A DNA stretch of 64,000 nt from Palsa-504 sp963744575 (lineage in GTDB: Bacteria; Actinomycetota; Actinomycetes; Streptosporangiales; Streptosporangiaceae), in NCBI GenBank assembly GCA_963744575.1, contig CAVUUF010000014.1, forward strand, positions 609,301-673,300, read 5' to 3'. The notes below the pieces were generated by a model, which saw only the letters and a program-made list of their open reading frames with translations, was not told where the DNA came from and did no database searches. The position numbers and the translations under genes were made by a program. Of the stretch, positions 15,101-24,220 are shown in pieces (within the stretch, counting starts at the first letter, position 1; each line of letters begins with the position of its first letter).

Positions 15101-17821
15101 TTAGGCGGCGCCGTCCTGGGCGGATGCGAGGTCCGGGGCTCCGGTCGGCTCGGGTGCCTCGGGGGCTGGTGCCTCCGGGGCGTCAGAGGCGGCTGGGGTT
15201 GCTGGGGTTGCTGGGGCCGAGGCGGTGGCGGTACCGGCCGGCTTGCGCCGACGGCGGCGGCCGCTCCCGGAGCGCGTGGGCTCCGCCGGGGCTCCGAGCG
15301 CCTGGCCGTTGTCCGTCCGGGCCGGGGCATCCCCTGGGGTGGTCGCGTCCGCCTGCGGGGCGGCGTCCGCGGGGGGGCTGGCCGCGGCGTCGGCGGGAGC
15401 GGGGGCGCCGGTCGCAGCGTCGGCGGGAGCGGGGGCGCCGGTCGCAGCGTCGGCGGGAGCGGGGGCGCCGGTCGCAGCGTCGGCGGGAGCGGGGGCGCCG
15501 GTCGCAGCGTCGGCGGGAGCGGGGGCGCCGGTCGCAGCGTCGGCGGAGGCGTCGGCGGGGGGCGGGGGGGCGTCGGCCGGGCGGGCGCGGGCGGCGATCG
15601 TGGCCGGGCTGGGGCCCCGGCCACCGTTACCGCCGTGGCCGCGGGAGTGCGAGCGCGGGGCGGCGTGACCGTCGGCGTCGGGGTCGAAGGTGAGGATGAC
15701 GCCGCGGCCGTTGCAGCACTCGCACGGCGTGGAGAAGGCCTCGAGCAGCCCAGCGCCCACCCGCTTCCTGGTCATCTGGACCAGGCCGAGCGAGGTCACC
15801 TCGGCGACCTGGTGCTTGGTCCGGTCCCGGGCCAGGCACTCAAGCAGCCGGCGCAGCACCAGTTCCCGGTTGCTCTCCAGCACCATGTCGATGAAGTCGA
15901 CGACCACGATGCCGCCCACGTCGCGCAGCCTGAGCTGGCGGACGATCTCCTCGGCGGCCTCGAGATTGTTCCTGGTGACGGTCTCCTCCAGGTTCCCGCC
16001 CTGGCCGGTGAACTTGCCGGTGTTCACGTCGACGACCGTCATCGCCTCGGTCTTGTCGATGACCAGCGACCCGCCACTGGGCAGCCAGACCTTGCGCTCG
16101 AGCGCCTTGGCCAGCTGCTCGTCGATGCGGTACTCGGCGAACACGTCGCGCTGGCCGTCCCAGCGGGTGAGCCGTTCGGCCAGGTGCGGGGCGACGTACC
16201 TGACGTACTCGTCCACCACGTCCCAGGCCTCGTCGCCGGAGACCACCAGCCGGCTGAAGTCCTCGTTGAACACGTCCCTGATCACCCGGATGGTCAGGTC
16301 GGGCTCGCTGGACAGCAGCGCGGGCGCGCTGGCCGTCTTGGCCTTCTTCTCGATCGACTCCCACTGGGCGGCGAGCCGGGCAACGTCCCGGTCGAGCTCT
16401 TCCTCGGCGGCGCCCTCGGCCGCGGTGCGCACGATGACGCCGGCGTTCTCGGGCATGACCTTCTTGAGGATCTGCTTGAGCCGGTTCCGTTCGGTATCGG
16501 GGAGCTTGCGGCTGATGCCGGTCATGGACGCGCCGGGCACGTAGACCAGGTACCGCCCGGGCAGGCTGACCTGGCTGGTCAGCCGGGCCCCCTTATGACC
16601 CACTGGGTCCTTGGTGACCTGCACGATCAGCGACTGGCCCGGCTTGAGCGCCGACTCGATCCGCTTGGGCTGGCCCTCGAGCCCGCTGACGTCGAAGTTC
16701 ACCTCGCCGGCGTAGAGCACCGCGTTGCGGCCCTTGCCGATATCCACGAACGCGGCTTCCATCGACGGCAGCACGTTCTGGACCTTGCCCAGGTAGACGT
16801 TGCCGACGTAGGACTGGTGGCTGGACCGGTTGACGTAGTGCTCGACCAGCACGTCGTCTTCGAGCACCGCGATCTGGGTGCGGTCCTTGCGCTGGCGGAC
16901 CACCATGGACCGCTCGACCGACTCGCGGCGGGCCAGGAACTCCGACTCGGTGATGATCGGCGGGCGGCGGCGGCCGGTCTCGCGGCCCTCGCGGCGCCGT
17001 TGCTTCTTCGCCTCCAGGCGGGTGGAGCCCTTGACCGAGCGCACGTCGTCGCCACCGCCGTTCGGCTCGCGGACGTGCACAACGGTGTCCGGCGGATCGT
17101 CTGAGCCCGGCGTGTCAGAACCGCCCTCGGCCGAACCCCGGCGGCGCTTGCGACGGCGGCGGCGCCCGCTGCCGCCCGCGGTTTCGCCCTCGTCCTCGGC
17201 CGGACCGCCGCCCGACGCGTCGCCGTCGCCCTTGCCGTCGCCGCTGTCCGCCGGCGCCGCGGCGGAGGCGTCCCCGGCGGCCGGGCCGTCCGCGTCCTTG
17301 GCGTCCTTGGCGTCCTTGGCCCGGCGGCTGCGCGTGCGGGCCGACCGCCTGGTTTCACCCGGGGCGGCGTCCGGCTGGGCGCTGTCGGCCTCGGGGCCGC
17401 TGCCCTCGGCGTCCTGAGCCTCCGGCTGGCCGTCCGCGGCCTCCTGGTCGCCGTTCCGGCCCCGGCCACGGCTCGACCGGCGCCTGCGCCGGCGTCCCGT
17501 CGCGGTGCCTTCGTCATCGTCGGCGCCGTTTCCCGCGCCGCCTCTGGGCGGCGGCCCGGCCGCCTGGCCAGACGGGGCGGTTTCCGATCGCGGCGGCTCA
17601 GACCGCGGCGGCTCAGACCGCGGCGGCTCAGACCGCGGCGGCTCAGACCGCGGCGGCTCAGACCGCGCGGGCGGAACGGGATCGGGCCGCGCCGGCGGCT
17701 GGAACACTACCTGCGGCGGCTGGAACACCGCCGCGGGAACACCCTGGTTCAGCTCGCCGGCGCCACGTCCGCCCGCCGCCTCGTCATGTGATTCTCTGTC
17801 GTGCAGCTCGCTCTCGAGCAT
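15101..17821 (-). CDS. rne: Ribonuclease E/G family protein
   Basis: 906 aa. Residues about 1-260 are disordered and carry five RSEPP repeats and Arg-rich patches. From about 290 the catalytic region starts (EFLARRESVERSMVV), with the S1 domain (YVGNVYLGKVQNVLPSMEAAFVDIG), the 5'-sensor/DNase-I-like part (MTVVDVNTGKFTGQGGNLEETV and GGIVVVDFIDM with the catalytic acidic residues), and the CECCNGRG zinc-link cysteines near residue 700. The C-terminus has five copies of an APADAATG-type decapeptide. This domain order, with long disordered ends around the core, is typical of actinobacterial RNase E/G, which initiates mRNA decay and rRNA processing. Confidence 0.95.
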   Translation of the reverse strand: MLESELHDRESHDEAAGGRGAGELNQGVPAAVFQPPQVVFQPPARPDPVPPARSEPPRSEPPRSEPPRSEPPRSEPPRSETAPSGQAAGPPPRGGAGNGADDDEGTATGRRRRRRSSRGRGRNGDQEAADGQPEAQDAEGSGPEADSAQPDAAPGETRRSARTRSRRAKDAKDAKDADGPAAGDASAAAPADSGDGKGDGDASGGGPAEDEGETAGGSGRRRRRKRRRGSAEGGSDTPGSDDPPDTVVHVREPNGGGDDVRSVKGSTRLEAKKQRRREGRETGRRRPPIITESEFLARRESVERSMVVRQRKDRTQIAVLEDDVLVEHYVNRSSHQSYVGNVYLGKVQNVLPSMEAAFVDIGKGRNAVLYAGEVNFDVSGLEGQPKRIESALKPGQSLIVQVTKDPVGHKGARLTSQVSLPGRYLVYVPGASMTGISRKLPDTERNRLKQILKKVMPENAGVIVRTAAEGAAEEELDRDVARLAAQWESIEKKAKTASAPALLSSEPDLTIRVIRDVFNEDFSRLVVSGDEAWDVVDEYVRYVAPHLAERLTRWDGQRDVFAEYRIDEQLAKALERKVWLPSGGSLVIDKTEAMTVVDVNTGKFTGQGGNLEETVTRNNLEAAEEIVRQLRLRDVGGIVVVDFIDMVLESNRELVLRRLLECLARDRTKHQVAEVTSLGLVQMTRKRVGAGLLEAFSTPCECCNGRGVILTFDPDADGHAAPRSHSRGHGGNGGRGPSPATIAARARPADAPPPPADASADAATGAPAPADAATGAPAPADAATGAPAPADAATGAPAPADAATGAPAPADAAASPPADAAPQADATTPGDAPARTDNGQALGAPAEPTRSGSGRRRRRKPAGTATASAPATPATPAASDAPEAPAPEAPEPTGAPDLASAQDGAA
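15391..15540. repeat. Five perfect 30-bp tandem repeats in rne
   Basis: Five contiguous identical 30-bp units encode five copies of an Ala/Pro/Asp/Thr/Gly decapeptide in the RNase E/G C-terminal tail. The absence of any change between units indicates recent expansion. Confidence 0.95.
17591..17665. repeat. Five perfect 15-bp tandem repeats in rne
   Basis: CGGCGGCTCAGACCG is repeated five times without change; on the coding strand it gives RSEPP five times in the disordered N-terminal extension. Confidence 0.95.
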
Positions 17822-18115
17822 TCGGGCAATCTCCAGTCAGGCTCCCGGGCGCGCGGTACCGCGGCGTTCCGCCGGCAGGCGGCGTTCCGCGACGCACTCG
17901 CACGCCGCACGGGAGCACGTTGTAGACGAGGGTCCGGGCGGAGCCGCGATGGCGGCCCCTGCCCTGGGGACACTGAGCCCGCGCGGTCACCGCGCGAGCC
18001 TGGCAGCGCCGGGCCTCGTAACCTATCTGTGTCTTCACGGGTACGGCTCCCTGGCCCCGTTGAACCTTCCGGCCCCAACGGACCCTTCGGCCCCATGGAC
18101 CCGACCGCATCGCCG

Positions 18116-18874
18116 TCATGACGCGCCCTGTCCGGTCAGCAGAGCCCGCGGGCCCTGCGCCAGCCGGGTGGTCATGGGCGGCGACGACGGAACGATGCCG
18201 CCGTGTTCGCGCAACGCGGTCACGACATCCTCGGGCCGCACGGCGGGTGCCGTATGTAGAACAACCATTCGGAGAATGGCACAATCTTCTCGGCCTGGCA
18301 CGGCGGCGTGCAGGCCGCCGTCAGGATCGGCCACGTCCATCTCGACGACGGCCGCACGGGCATCCAGGCGCCGGACGCCCTTGTCCGTGAGGCGCTCCAC
18401 CGGCGCCTCGCCGAGCGCGAGGAAACCCGCGACGGCCCGCTGCGCCGTCGCGAGATCCACGCCCGGTAGAACAACTCGCCACTCGGACGCCTCCAGATGG
18501 CCGAAGGAGGTACTAGCCCGCGAGGGCGACCCCGCAGGCCCCCCAGGCCCCGTCTCGGTGACGTCGATCACATCAATCCCATCAGGCAGTGCCGCGTCCA
18601 GGCGCTGGCACACCTGCGTTGCAGCCTGCCGTTCGGTCAGCGCGAGGCTCAGGTACTCGGCCTCGCTCGCCACACCGGTCGGCGCGCCGCCCGCATATGA
18701 AATCTTCGGATGCGGCGTGAACCCGGCCGAATAAGCAATCGGCAGCCCCGCCCTGCGCACTCCCCGCTCGAACGCGCGAGCCACGTCCCTGTGGCTGGCG
18801 AAACGCATCTTTCCACGCTTAGCATAGCGGACCACCAGATGCTGCACCGCAGGCCTGGCCGACGCCGGCTCCAC
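18116..18874 (-). CDS. TIGR03936-type radical-SAM-linked protein
   Basis: 252 aa. HLVVRYAKRGKMRFASHRDVARAFERGVRRAGLPIAYSAGFTPHPKISYA is the characteristic DUF2344/TIGR03936 N-terminus, found as a separate protein next to, or fused with, the TIGR03960 radical SAM enzyme. Here it is separate, GTG-started and one base past the stop of the radical SAM gene. The function is unknown; the pairing suggests a subunit or tRNA/RNA-binding partner. The 294 bp from here to rne hold no gene. Confidence 0.92.
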   Translation of the reverse strand: MEPASARPAVQHLVVRYAKRGKMRFASHRDVARAFERGVRRAGLPIAYSAGFTPHPKISYAGGAPTGVASEAEYLSLALTERQAATQVCQRLDAALPDGIDVIDVTETGPGGPAGSPSRASTSFGHLEASEWRVVLPGVDLATAQRAVAGFLALGEAPVERLTDKGVRRLDARAAVVEMDVADPDGGLHAAVPGREDCAILRMVVLHTAPAVRPEDVVTALREHGGIVPSSPPMTTRLAQGPRALLTGQGAS

Positions 18875-18875
18875 G

Positions 18876-20819
18876 CTACCTCCCGCCCACTACGGGAAGC
18901 AGCCGCCTCCCGTCAAGGCGCTCCCCGGTCGGCCCGACCTGGATTTCGGTGCCCATGGCCGGACAGACCCCACACTCATAACACGGAGTCCAGCGACAAT
19001 CTTCCACCTCGCCCGCGCCCTCGGGAGCGATGGAATCCTGCCAGTCCTGCCACAGCCAATCGCGGTCAAGGCCCGCGTCCAGGTGATCCCACGGGAGCAC
19101 CTCACTGTAATCACGCTCGCGCGTAGTGTACCACGCAAGATCCACCGGCTCCCCGGCCAGCGCCGTCTCGGCGCACCGCTGCCAGCGGTCGAACGAGAAG
19201 TACTCGCTCCACCCGTCGAACCGCGCGCCATCGCGCCAGGCAGCCAGGATCACCCGGCCGACCCGGCGGTCGCCGCGGGACAGCAGGCCCTCGATGAGGC
19301 CGGGCTTGCCGTCGTGGTAGCGGTACCCGATGGACTTGCCGTAGCCGCGGTCCGCGCGCAGCGCGCCGCCGAGGGCGCGCAGCCTGCTGTCCACCACCTC
19401 GGGCGGGAACTGCGCCGCCCACTGGAACGGCGTGTGCGGCTTGGGCACGAAGCCCCCGATGGACACCGTGCACCTGATGTCGCGCCGCCCGGTCGCCTCC
19501 CGGCCCGCGGCGATCACCCTCCTGGCCAGCTGCGCGATAGCCAGCACGTCGTCGTCGGTCTCGGTCGGCAGCCCGCACATGAAGTACAGCTTCACCTGCC
19601 GCCAGCCGCTGCTGTAGGCGGTGGTGACCGTGCGGATCAGGTCCTGTTCTGTGACCATCTTGTTGATCACCTTGCGCATCCGCTCGGACCCGCCTTCCGG
19701 GGCGAAGGTCAGGCCCGACCGGCGGCCGTTCCGGCTCAGCTCGTCGGCCAGCGTCACGTTGAAGGCGTCCACCCGGGTGGAGGGCAGCGACAGCCCGACG
19801 TTGGTCCCGTCGTAGCAGTCGGCCAGGTCCACGGCGATCTCGTTGATCTCGCTGTGGTCCGCGCTGGACAGCGAGAGCAGCCCGACCTCGTCGAACCCGC
19901 TGGCCTTGATGCCGCCGGCGACCATCGAGCCGATCGTGGTGATGGACCGCTCCCGCACCGGCCGGGTGATCATCCCGGCCTGGCAGAACCGGCAGCCGCG
20001 GGTGCAGCCACGGAAGATCTCCACGCTGTACCGCTCGTGCACGGTCTCCGCGACGGGGACCACGGGCCTGCGCGGGTACGGCCACGCGTCCAGGTCCATG
20101 ACGGTGTTTTTCGAAACCGTAGGCGGCACGCCGAGCCGATTCGGAATTAGGTTTGAAATCCGGCCGTCAGGGTGGTAGGTTACGTCGTAGAAACGAGGAA
20201 CATACGCTACCGTTGCGAGCCGGAGCAGCAGGCCGTCCCTGCCGCCTGGCTGCCCGGCTCGCTTCCAGTCGCGGATCACGTCGGTGATCGCCAGCACGGC
20301 CTGCTCGCCGTCGCCGAGCACCACCGCGTCCAGGAAGTCTGCCACCGGCTCGGGGTTGAACGCCGCGTGGCCCCCGGCGATGACCAAGGGGTGAAACGCC
20401 GCCCGTTCGGAGGAAAAAAGCGGGATGCCGGCCAGGTCGAGCACAGTAAGGAGGTTGGTGTACGCCATCTCGGTGGCGAAGCTGACCCCGAGCACGTCGA
20501 AGGCGGCGACGGGCCGGTGCGCGTCCACGGTGAACTGCGGCACGCCGTGGGAGCGCATCAGCGCCTCGAGGTCGGGCCATACGGTGTAGGTGCGCTCGGC
20601 GAGCACGCCGTCGCGCTCGTTCAGCACCTCGTAGAGGATCTGTATGCCCTGGTTGGGCAGGCCGACCTCGTAGGCGTCCGGGTAACACAGCGCCCACCGG
20701 ACGTCCGCGCGGTCCCAGTCCTTGACGACCGAGCCCACCTCGCCGCCGACGTACTGGATCGGCTTGCGCACCCGCGGCAACAAGGGCTCGAGCGCCGGGT
20801 ACACCGATTCGACAGGCAT
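18876..20819 (-). CDS. TIGR03960-type B12-binding radical SAM protein
   Basis: 647 aa from the ATG at 20819 (a TTG lies one codon earlier). Residues about 170-230 fit the cobalamin-binding-like region (VIAGGHAAFNPEPVADFLDAVVLGDGEQ). The radical SAM cluster motif is EIFRGCTRGCRFCQAG (CxxxCxxC), followed by GFDEVGLLSLSS and TFAPEGGSERMRKVINK. C-terminal cysteines (CYECGVC) could hold another cluster. The enzyme family is conserved in actinobacteria upstream of rne, but its substrate is not established. Confidence 0.93.
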   Translation of the reverse strand: MPVESVYPALEPLLPRVRKPIQYVGGEVGSVVKDWDRADVRWALCYPDAYEVGLPNQGIQILYEVLNERDGVLAERTYTVWPDLEALMRSHGVPQFTVDAHRPVAAFDVLGVSFATEMAYTNLLTVLDLAGIPLFSSERAAFHPLVIAGGHAAFNPEPVADFLDAVVLGDGEQAVLAITDVIRDWKRAGQPGGRDGLLLRLATVAYVPRFYDVTYHPDGRISNLIPNRLGVPPTVSKNTVMDLDAWPYPRRPVVPVAETVHERYSVEIFRGCTRGCRFCQAGMITRPVRERSITTIGSMVAGGIKASGFDEVGLLSLSSADHSEINEIAVDLADCYDGTNVGLSLPSTRVDAFNVTLADELSRNGRRSGLTFAPEGGSERMRKVINKMVTEQDLIRTVTTAYSSGWRQVKLYFMCGLPTETDDDVLAIAQLARRVIAAGREATGRRDIRCTVSIGGFVPKPHTPFQWAAQFPPEVVDSRLRALGGALRADRGYGKSIGYRYHDGKPGLIEGLLSRGDRRVGRVILAAWRDGARFDGWSEYFSFDRWQRCAETALAGEPVDLAWYTTRERDYSEVLPWDHLDAGLDRDWLWQDWQDSIAPEGAGEVEDCRWTPCYECGVCPAMGTEIQVGPTGERLDGRRLLPVVGGR

Positions 20820-20906
20820 CAAAACAGAGTAGCCGAACGGGGCGGGTGGACCGCGGCCCCGGAACGCCGGGGGCGATGGCGGGGCTGGCGCCAGCCCGGG
20901 CCCGGG

Positions 20907-22136
20907 TTACTCGAAGACGGTGCGGCGGCGGTGGACGGACTGGAGCAGGCCGATGGCGATCATGTTGGCGAAGACGGCCGAGCCGCCGTAGGAGACGAAG
21001 GGCAGCGGCAGGCCGGTGATCGGCATGATGCCGATGGTCATGCCGACGTTCACGAACGACTGGAACGTGAACCACATCGCGATGCCGGACGCGACCAGCA
21101 GGCCGAACAGGTCGTCGGCGCGGGTGGCGATCCGCAGCGCCCGGACGATGACCACGCCGAGCAGGAAGACGATCACGCTGGTGCCGACGAAGCCGAGTTC
21201 CTCGCCGGCCACGGTGAAGATGAAGTCGGTCTGCTGGGCCGGGACGAAATTGCCCGCGACCAGCTGGCCGTGGAACAGGCCCTGGCCGAACATCCCGCCG
21301 GAGCCGACGGCGATCTTGGCCTGGGCCGCGTTGTAGCCGGCCCCGGCCAGGTCGGCGGACGGGTGCAGGAAGGAGGTGAACCGGGTGAGCTGGTAGGACT
21401 TCACCACATGCAGGCGGCCGGCCACGATGACGGCCACCCCCACCAGGATGGTGAGCGTGGCGACGACGCGCAGCCGCAGGCCAGACAGCATCACCATGGT
21501 GGCCGTCACCACGACCAGCACCAGGGCCACGCCCAGGGCCGGCTCGACCACCACCAGGGCGATCAGCGGCGCGGCGAGAGCCAGCGCGACGAACAGCGAC
21601 CGGACGCCGGGGCCGCCGGAGGGCGTGGGCCGGGCCCGGGCGAAGACCGCCGCGGTCATCGTGATCAGCGCGACCTTCGCGAACTCCGACGGCTCGACCT
21701 GGAACCCGCCGGGCAGCGAGATCCACGCGTGCGCGCCGTTGACGCTGGAGCCCGCCGGGCTGAGCACGGCCAGCAGGGCGAGCACGGTCCCGCCGTAGAA
21801 GAACGGCACCCAGGTCCGCAGCTGCCTGGTGTCGATCAGGCTGACCCCGATCATGAGCACCAGCCCGATCACGACGTTGAGGATCTGCTTCTTCAGGTAG
21901 GTGTGCGGGTCCTGGCCGGCGGCGAGCAGGCCGGGCTGGGTGGCCGACCAGACGAGCAGGATGCCGATGCCGCTCAGCCCGAGCACGACCACGATCAGCA
22001 GCCAGTCCATGTGCCGCAACGGGGAATTCCTGGCGAACGCCCGGGCCAGCAGGGAGCGCGGACGGCGGCCGGCGAACACTCCAGGCCGCGGGGTGGTCAG
22101 CCCGCGGGCGCTGTAGCTGGTGGTTCGGCCCAGCAT
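20907..22136 (-). CDS. rodA: Rod-shape/cell-elongation glycosyltransferase RodA (SEDS family)
   Basis: 409 aa from the ATG at 22136, which overlaps the mrdA stop (ATGA). A basic N-terminal tail of about 40 residues precedes the first of roughly ten membrane helices (HMDWLLIVVVLGLSGIGILLVWSAT). SEDS motifs: GAHAWISLPGGFQVEPSEFAKVA, GEELGFVGTSVIVFLL and GLPLPFVSYGGSAVFANM. It polymerises lipid II into glycan strands with its partner class B PBP, encoded just upstream. The Arg/Lys-rich N-terminal extension is longer than in E. coli RodA. Confidence 0.95.
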   Translation of the reverse strand: MLGRTTSYSARGLTTPRPGVFAGRRPRSLLARAFARNSPLRHMDWLLIVVVLGLSGIGILLVWSATQPGLLAAGQDPHTYLKKQILNVVIGLVLMIGVSLIDTRQLRTWVPFFYGGTVLALLAVLSPAGSSVNGAHAWISLPGGFQVEPSEFAKVALITMTAAVFARARPTPSGGPGVRSLFVALALAAPLIALVVVEPALGVALVLVVVTATMVMLSGLRLRVVATLTILVGVAVIVAGRLHVVKSYQLTRFTSFLHPSADLAGAGYNAAQAKIAVGSGGMFGQGLFHGQLVAGNFVPAQQTDFIFTVAGEELGFVGTSVIVFLLGVVIVRALRIATRADDLFGLLVASGIAMWFTFQSFVNVGMTIGIMPITGLPLPFVSYGGSAVFANMIAIGLLQSVHRRRTVFE

Positions 22137-24220
22137 CACTTCTCCCCGGTGTAGCCGGCCGGCGGCGTGATCGCCCCGGTCGGGGAGATCCGCGGCGGCG
22201 CGGACGGCACCTGGCCGAGGGGCACGGCCGCCTTGTGCCCCTCGAGGCCGTAGATGCCGTCCCAGATCTGCCGCACCGCGGGGGCCGCCACATCGGCACC
22301 GTAGCCGGAATCGGGGACCATGACCAGGACCACGTACTTCGGGTTGTCGCAGGGCGCGAACGAGGCGAACACCGAGGTCGCGTTCTTGCCGAACAGCTGG
22401 GCGGTACCGGTCTTGCCCGCCACGCAGACCTTGCTGAGCGGGAAGCCGCCGAAGGCGCCGGCCGCGGTGCCCTGGGTGACCACGCCGGCCAGCGCGTGGC
22501 GGATATAGGCCAGCGTGTAGCCGGACACCGGCAGGTGCCGGACCACCGGCGGGTTGACCTGCGTGACCACCTGGCCGGTGACCGGCGACACCAGCGCCTC
22601 GCCGATCCGCGGGCTGTACAGCGTGCCGCCGTTGGCCAGCGCCGCGTAGGCGTTGGCGAGCTGGAGGGGGGTGACGGTCACGTAGCCCTGGCCGATGGCG
22701 GCGATGGCCGCCTGCCCGGGCTCCCACACCCACCCGCTCTGGCAGTCCTGGTACTCGATCTGCTGCACGTAGCTGCCGTACTGCCTGCCGTTCTTGCACC
22801 AGTCCTGGCCGGTGTAGGCGTTGTCCTTCCACAGGTAGTACAGCCACTGCCTGGTCGGGATGGTGCCCGTCGACTCGGCAGGCAGGTCGACGCCGGTGCC
22901 GCGGCCGAAGCCCCAAGCCAGCTCCATCTTCTGCATCTTCTGCACCGGGGCGTTCGGCGACTTCACCGAGTTGGCTCGCGTATTGTCGCTGAGGTACATG
23001 TCGTAGCCGAGGTTGTAGTACACGGTGTCGCAGGACTGGATGAGCGCCTCGGAGAACGTCATGTCGCCCAGGCTGGGCTCGCCGTCGTTGCCGAAGGTGT
23101 GCCCGCCGATGGTGACCGAACCGGGGCAGCTGTACAGGCCGCCCAGCGGGTACCCGTCGGCGACCGCGGCGGCGGTCGAGGTGACCTTGAAGGTGGAACC
23201 GGGGGCGTACTCGCCCTGGGTGGTCCAGTTGATGATCGGCTGCCCGGCCGCGGGGCCGAACAACGCGTTGAACTCCCGCTGGGAGATGCCGCCGGTCCAC
23301 ACGCTCGGGTCGTAGTCCGGGTAGCTGGCCATGGCCACCACCCGGCCGGTGGTCGTCATCACGATCGCCGCGCCCTGGTTGGCGGCGTTGCCCGCGGCCC
23401 GCGATCGCGCGATGGCACCGTCGAGCGCGTTCTGAGCGTCGACCTGTATCTGTGCGTTAAGGCTGGTCACGAGGTCGGCGCCGTTGACAGGCGCGGTCTG
23501 GCTGCCGGAGCCGGTGACATCCCCGGCGGCGTTGACCGACACCACCTGGGTCCCGGCCTTGCCGCGGAGCGGGCCGTCGTACTGGGCCTCCAGGCCCGCC
23601 TGGCCCACCAGGTCCACGCCGGAGAATCCGGTCACCGGCAGGTGCCGGCTCTTGATCTCCTCCGGGGTGATGGGCTGCAGGTAGCCGAGCACCTGGGCCG
23701 GGTTCGCCCCGTACGGCTGCGGGTATTCGATCACCGGCTGGACCTGGGCGGTCACCCCGGGGAACTTGGCCTGCTCCTCCAGCACCTGCAGCGCCACCTG
23801 GGCGGAGACGTTCTGGTCCACCGGGATGGGCTGGTAGGGCGAGCCGGCCCAGCAGGGCTGCGGGACGCCCTTCGTGCACAGCCGGGTCTTGCTGGCCAGC
23901 AGCTTGTCGGGCATGCCGAGCAGCCGAGCCAGCCGGTGCAGCACCGGCGCGGCGCCGCCGGGCTGCTGGGACAGGGTCATCATGTCCACCGAGACAACCA
24001 GCGCGGTCTGGTTGGTGACCAGCCGGTTCCCCACGTCGTCCAGGATCTGGCCGCGGACCGCGGGCACGATCACGTCCCTGATCTGGTTCGCGGCGGCGAG
24101 CTTGGTGAACGCGGTGTTGTTCATGACCTGGAGGTACCAGAGCCGGCCGCCCAGCGAGATCAGCATGGCCGCCGCGACCAGGTACAGCAGCAGCAGCCGG
24201 CGGCGCGACGCCGTGTTCAT
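22136..24220 (-). CDS. mrdA: Penicillin-binding protein 2 (class B transpeptidase)
   Basis: 694 aa. One N-terminal membrane helix (LLLLYLVAAAMLISLGGRLWYL), a PBP dimerisation domain to about residue 260, then the transpeptidase domain with SxxK in PGSTFKVTSTAAA, the SxN-equivalent in the SCDT region, and KTGTAQ. It cross-links peptidoglycan with RodA in elongation. ATGA overlaps at both ends tie it to mreD and rodA. A Cys-containing loop (QDWCKNGRQYGSYVQQIEYQDCQSG, described by ends only: about residues 470-495) is inserted in the transpeptidase domain, perhaps a disulfide-stabilised flap. Confidence 0.95.
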   Translation of the reverse strand: MNTASRRRLLLLYLVAAAMLISLGGRLWYLQVMNNTAFTKLAAANQIRDVIVPAVRGQILDDVGNRLVTNQTALVVSVDMMTLSQQPGGAAPVLHRLARLLGMPDKLLASKTRLCTKGVPQPCWAGSPYQPIPVDQNVSAQVALQVLEEQAKFPGVTAQVQPVIEYPQPYGANPAQVLGYLQPITPEEIKSRHLPVTGFSGVDLVGQAGLEAQYDGPLRGKAGTQVVSVNAAGDVTGSGSQTAPVNGADLVTSLNAQIQVDAQNALDGAIARSRAAGNAANQGAAIVMTTTGRVVAMASYPDYDPSVWTGGISQREFNALFGPAAGQPIINWTTQGEYAPGSTFKVTSTAAAVADGYPLGGLYSCPGSVTIGGHTFGNDGEPSLGDMTFSEALIQSCDTVYYNLGYDMYLSDNTRANSVKSPNAPVQKMQKMELAWGFGRGTGVDLPAESTGTIPTRQWLYYLWKDNAYTGQDWCKNGRQYGSYVQQIEYQDCQSGWVWEPGQAAIAAIGQGYVTVTPLQLANAYAALANGGTLYSPRIGEALVSPVTGQVVTQVNPPVVRHLPVSGYTLAYIRHALAGVVTQGTAAGAFGGFPLSKVCVAGKTGTAQLFGKNATSVFASFAPCDNPKYVVLVMVPDSGYGADVAAPAVRQIWDGIYGLEGHKAAVPLGQVPSAPPRISPTGAITPPAGYTGEK

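Noticed and set aside
15391..15540. Regular 30-bp repeats as a possible CRISPR array
   Set aside because: Units are directly contiguous without spacers and encode a repeated decapeptide in RNase E/G.
14477..17104. Long plus-strand reading frame (875 codons) opposite rne
   Set aside because: It is the mirror of RNase E/G coding sequence in GC-rich DNA, with Val/Asp/Leu-biased composition and no family motif.
20167..22299. Long minus-strand frame over rodA and the radical SAM gene
   Set aside because: Arg/Pro/Ala-rich out-of-frame reading; the rodA and TIGR03960 frames contain all conserved motifs.
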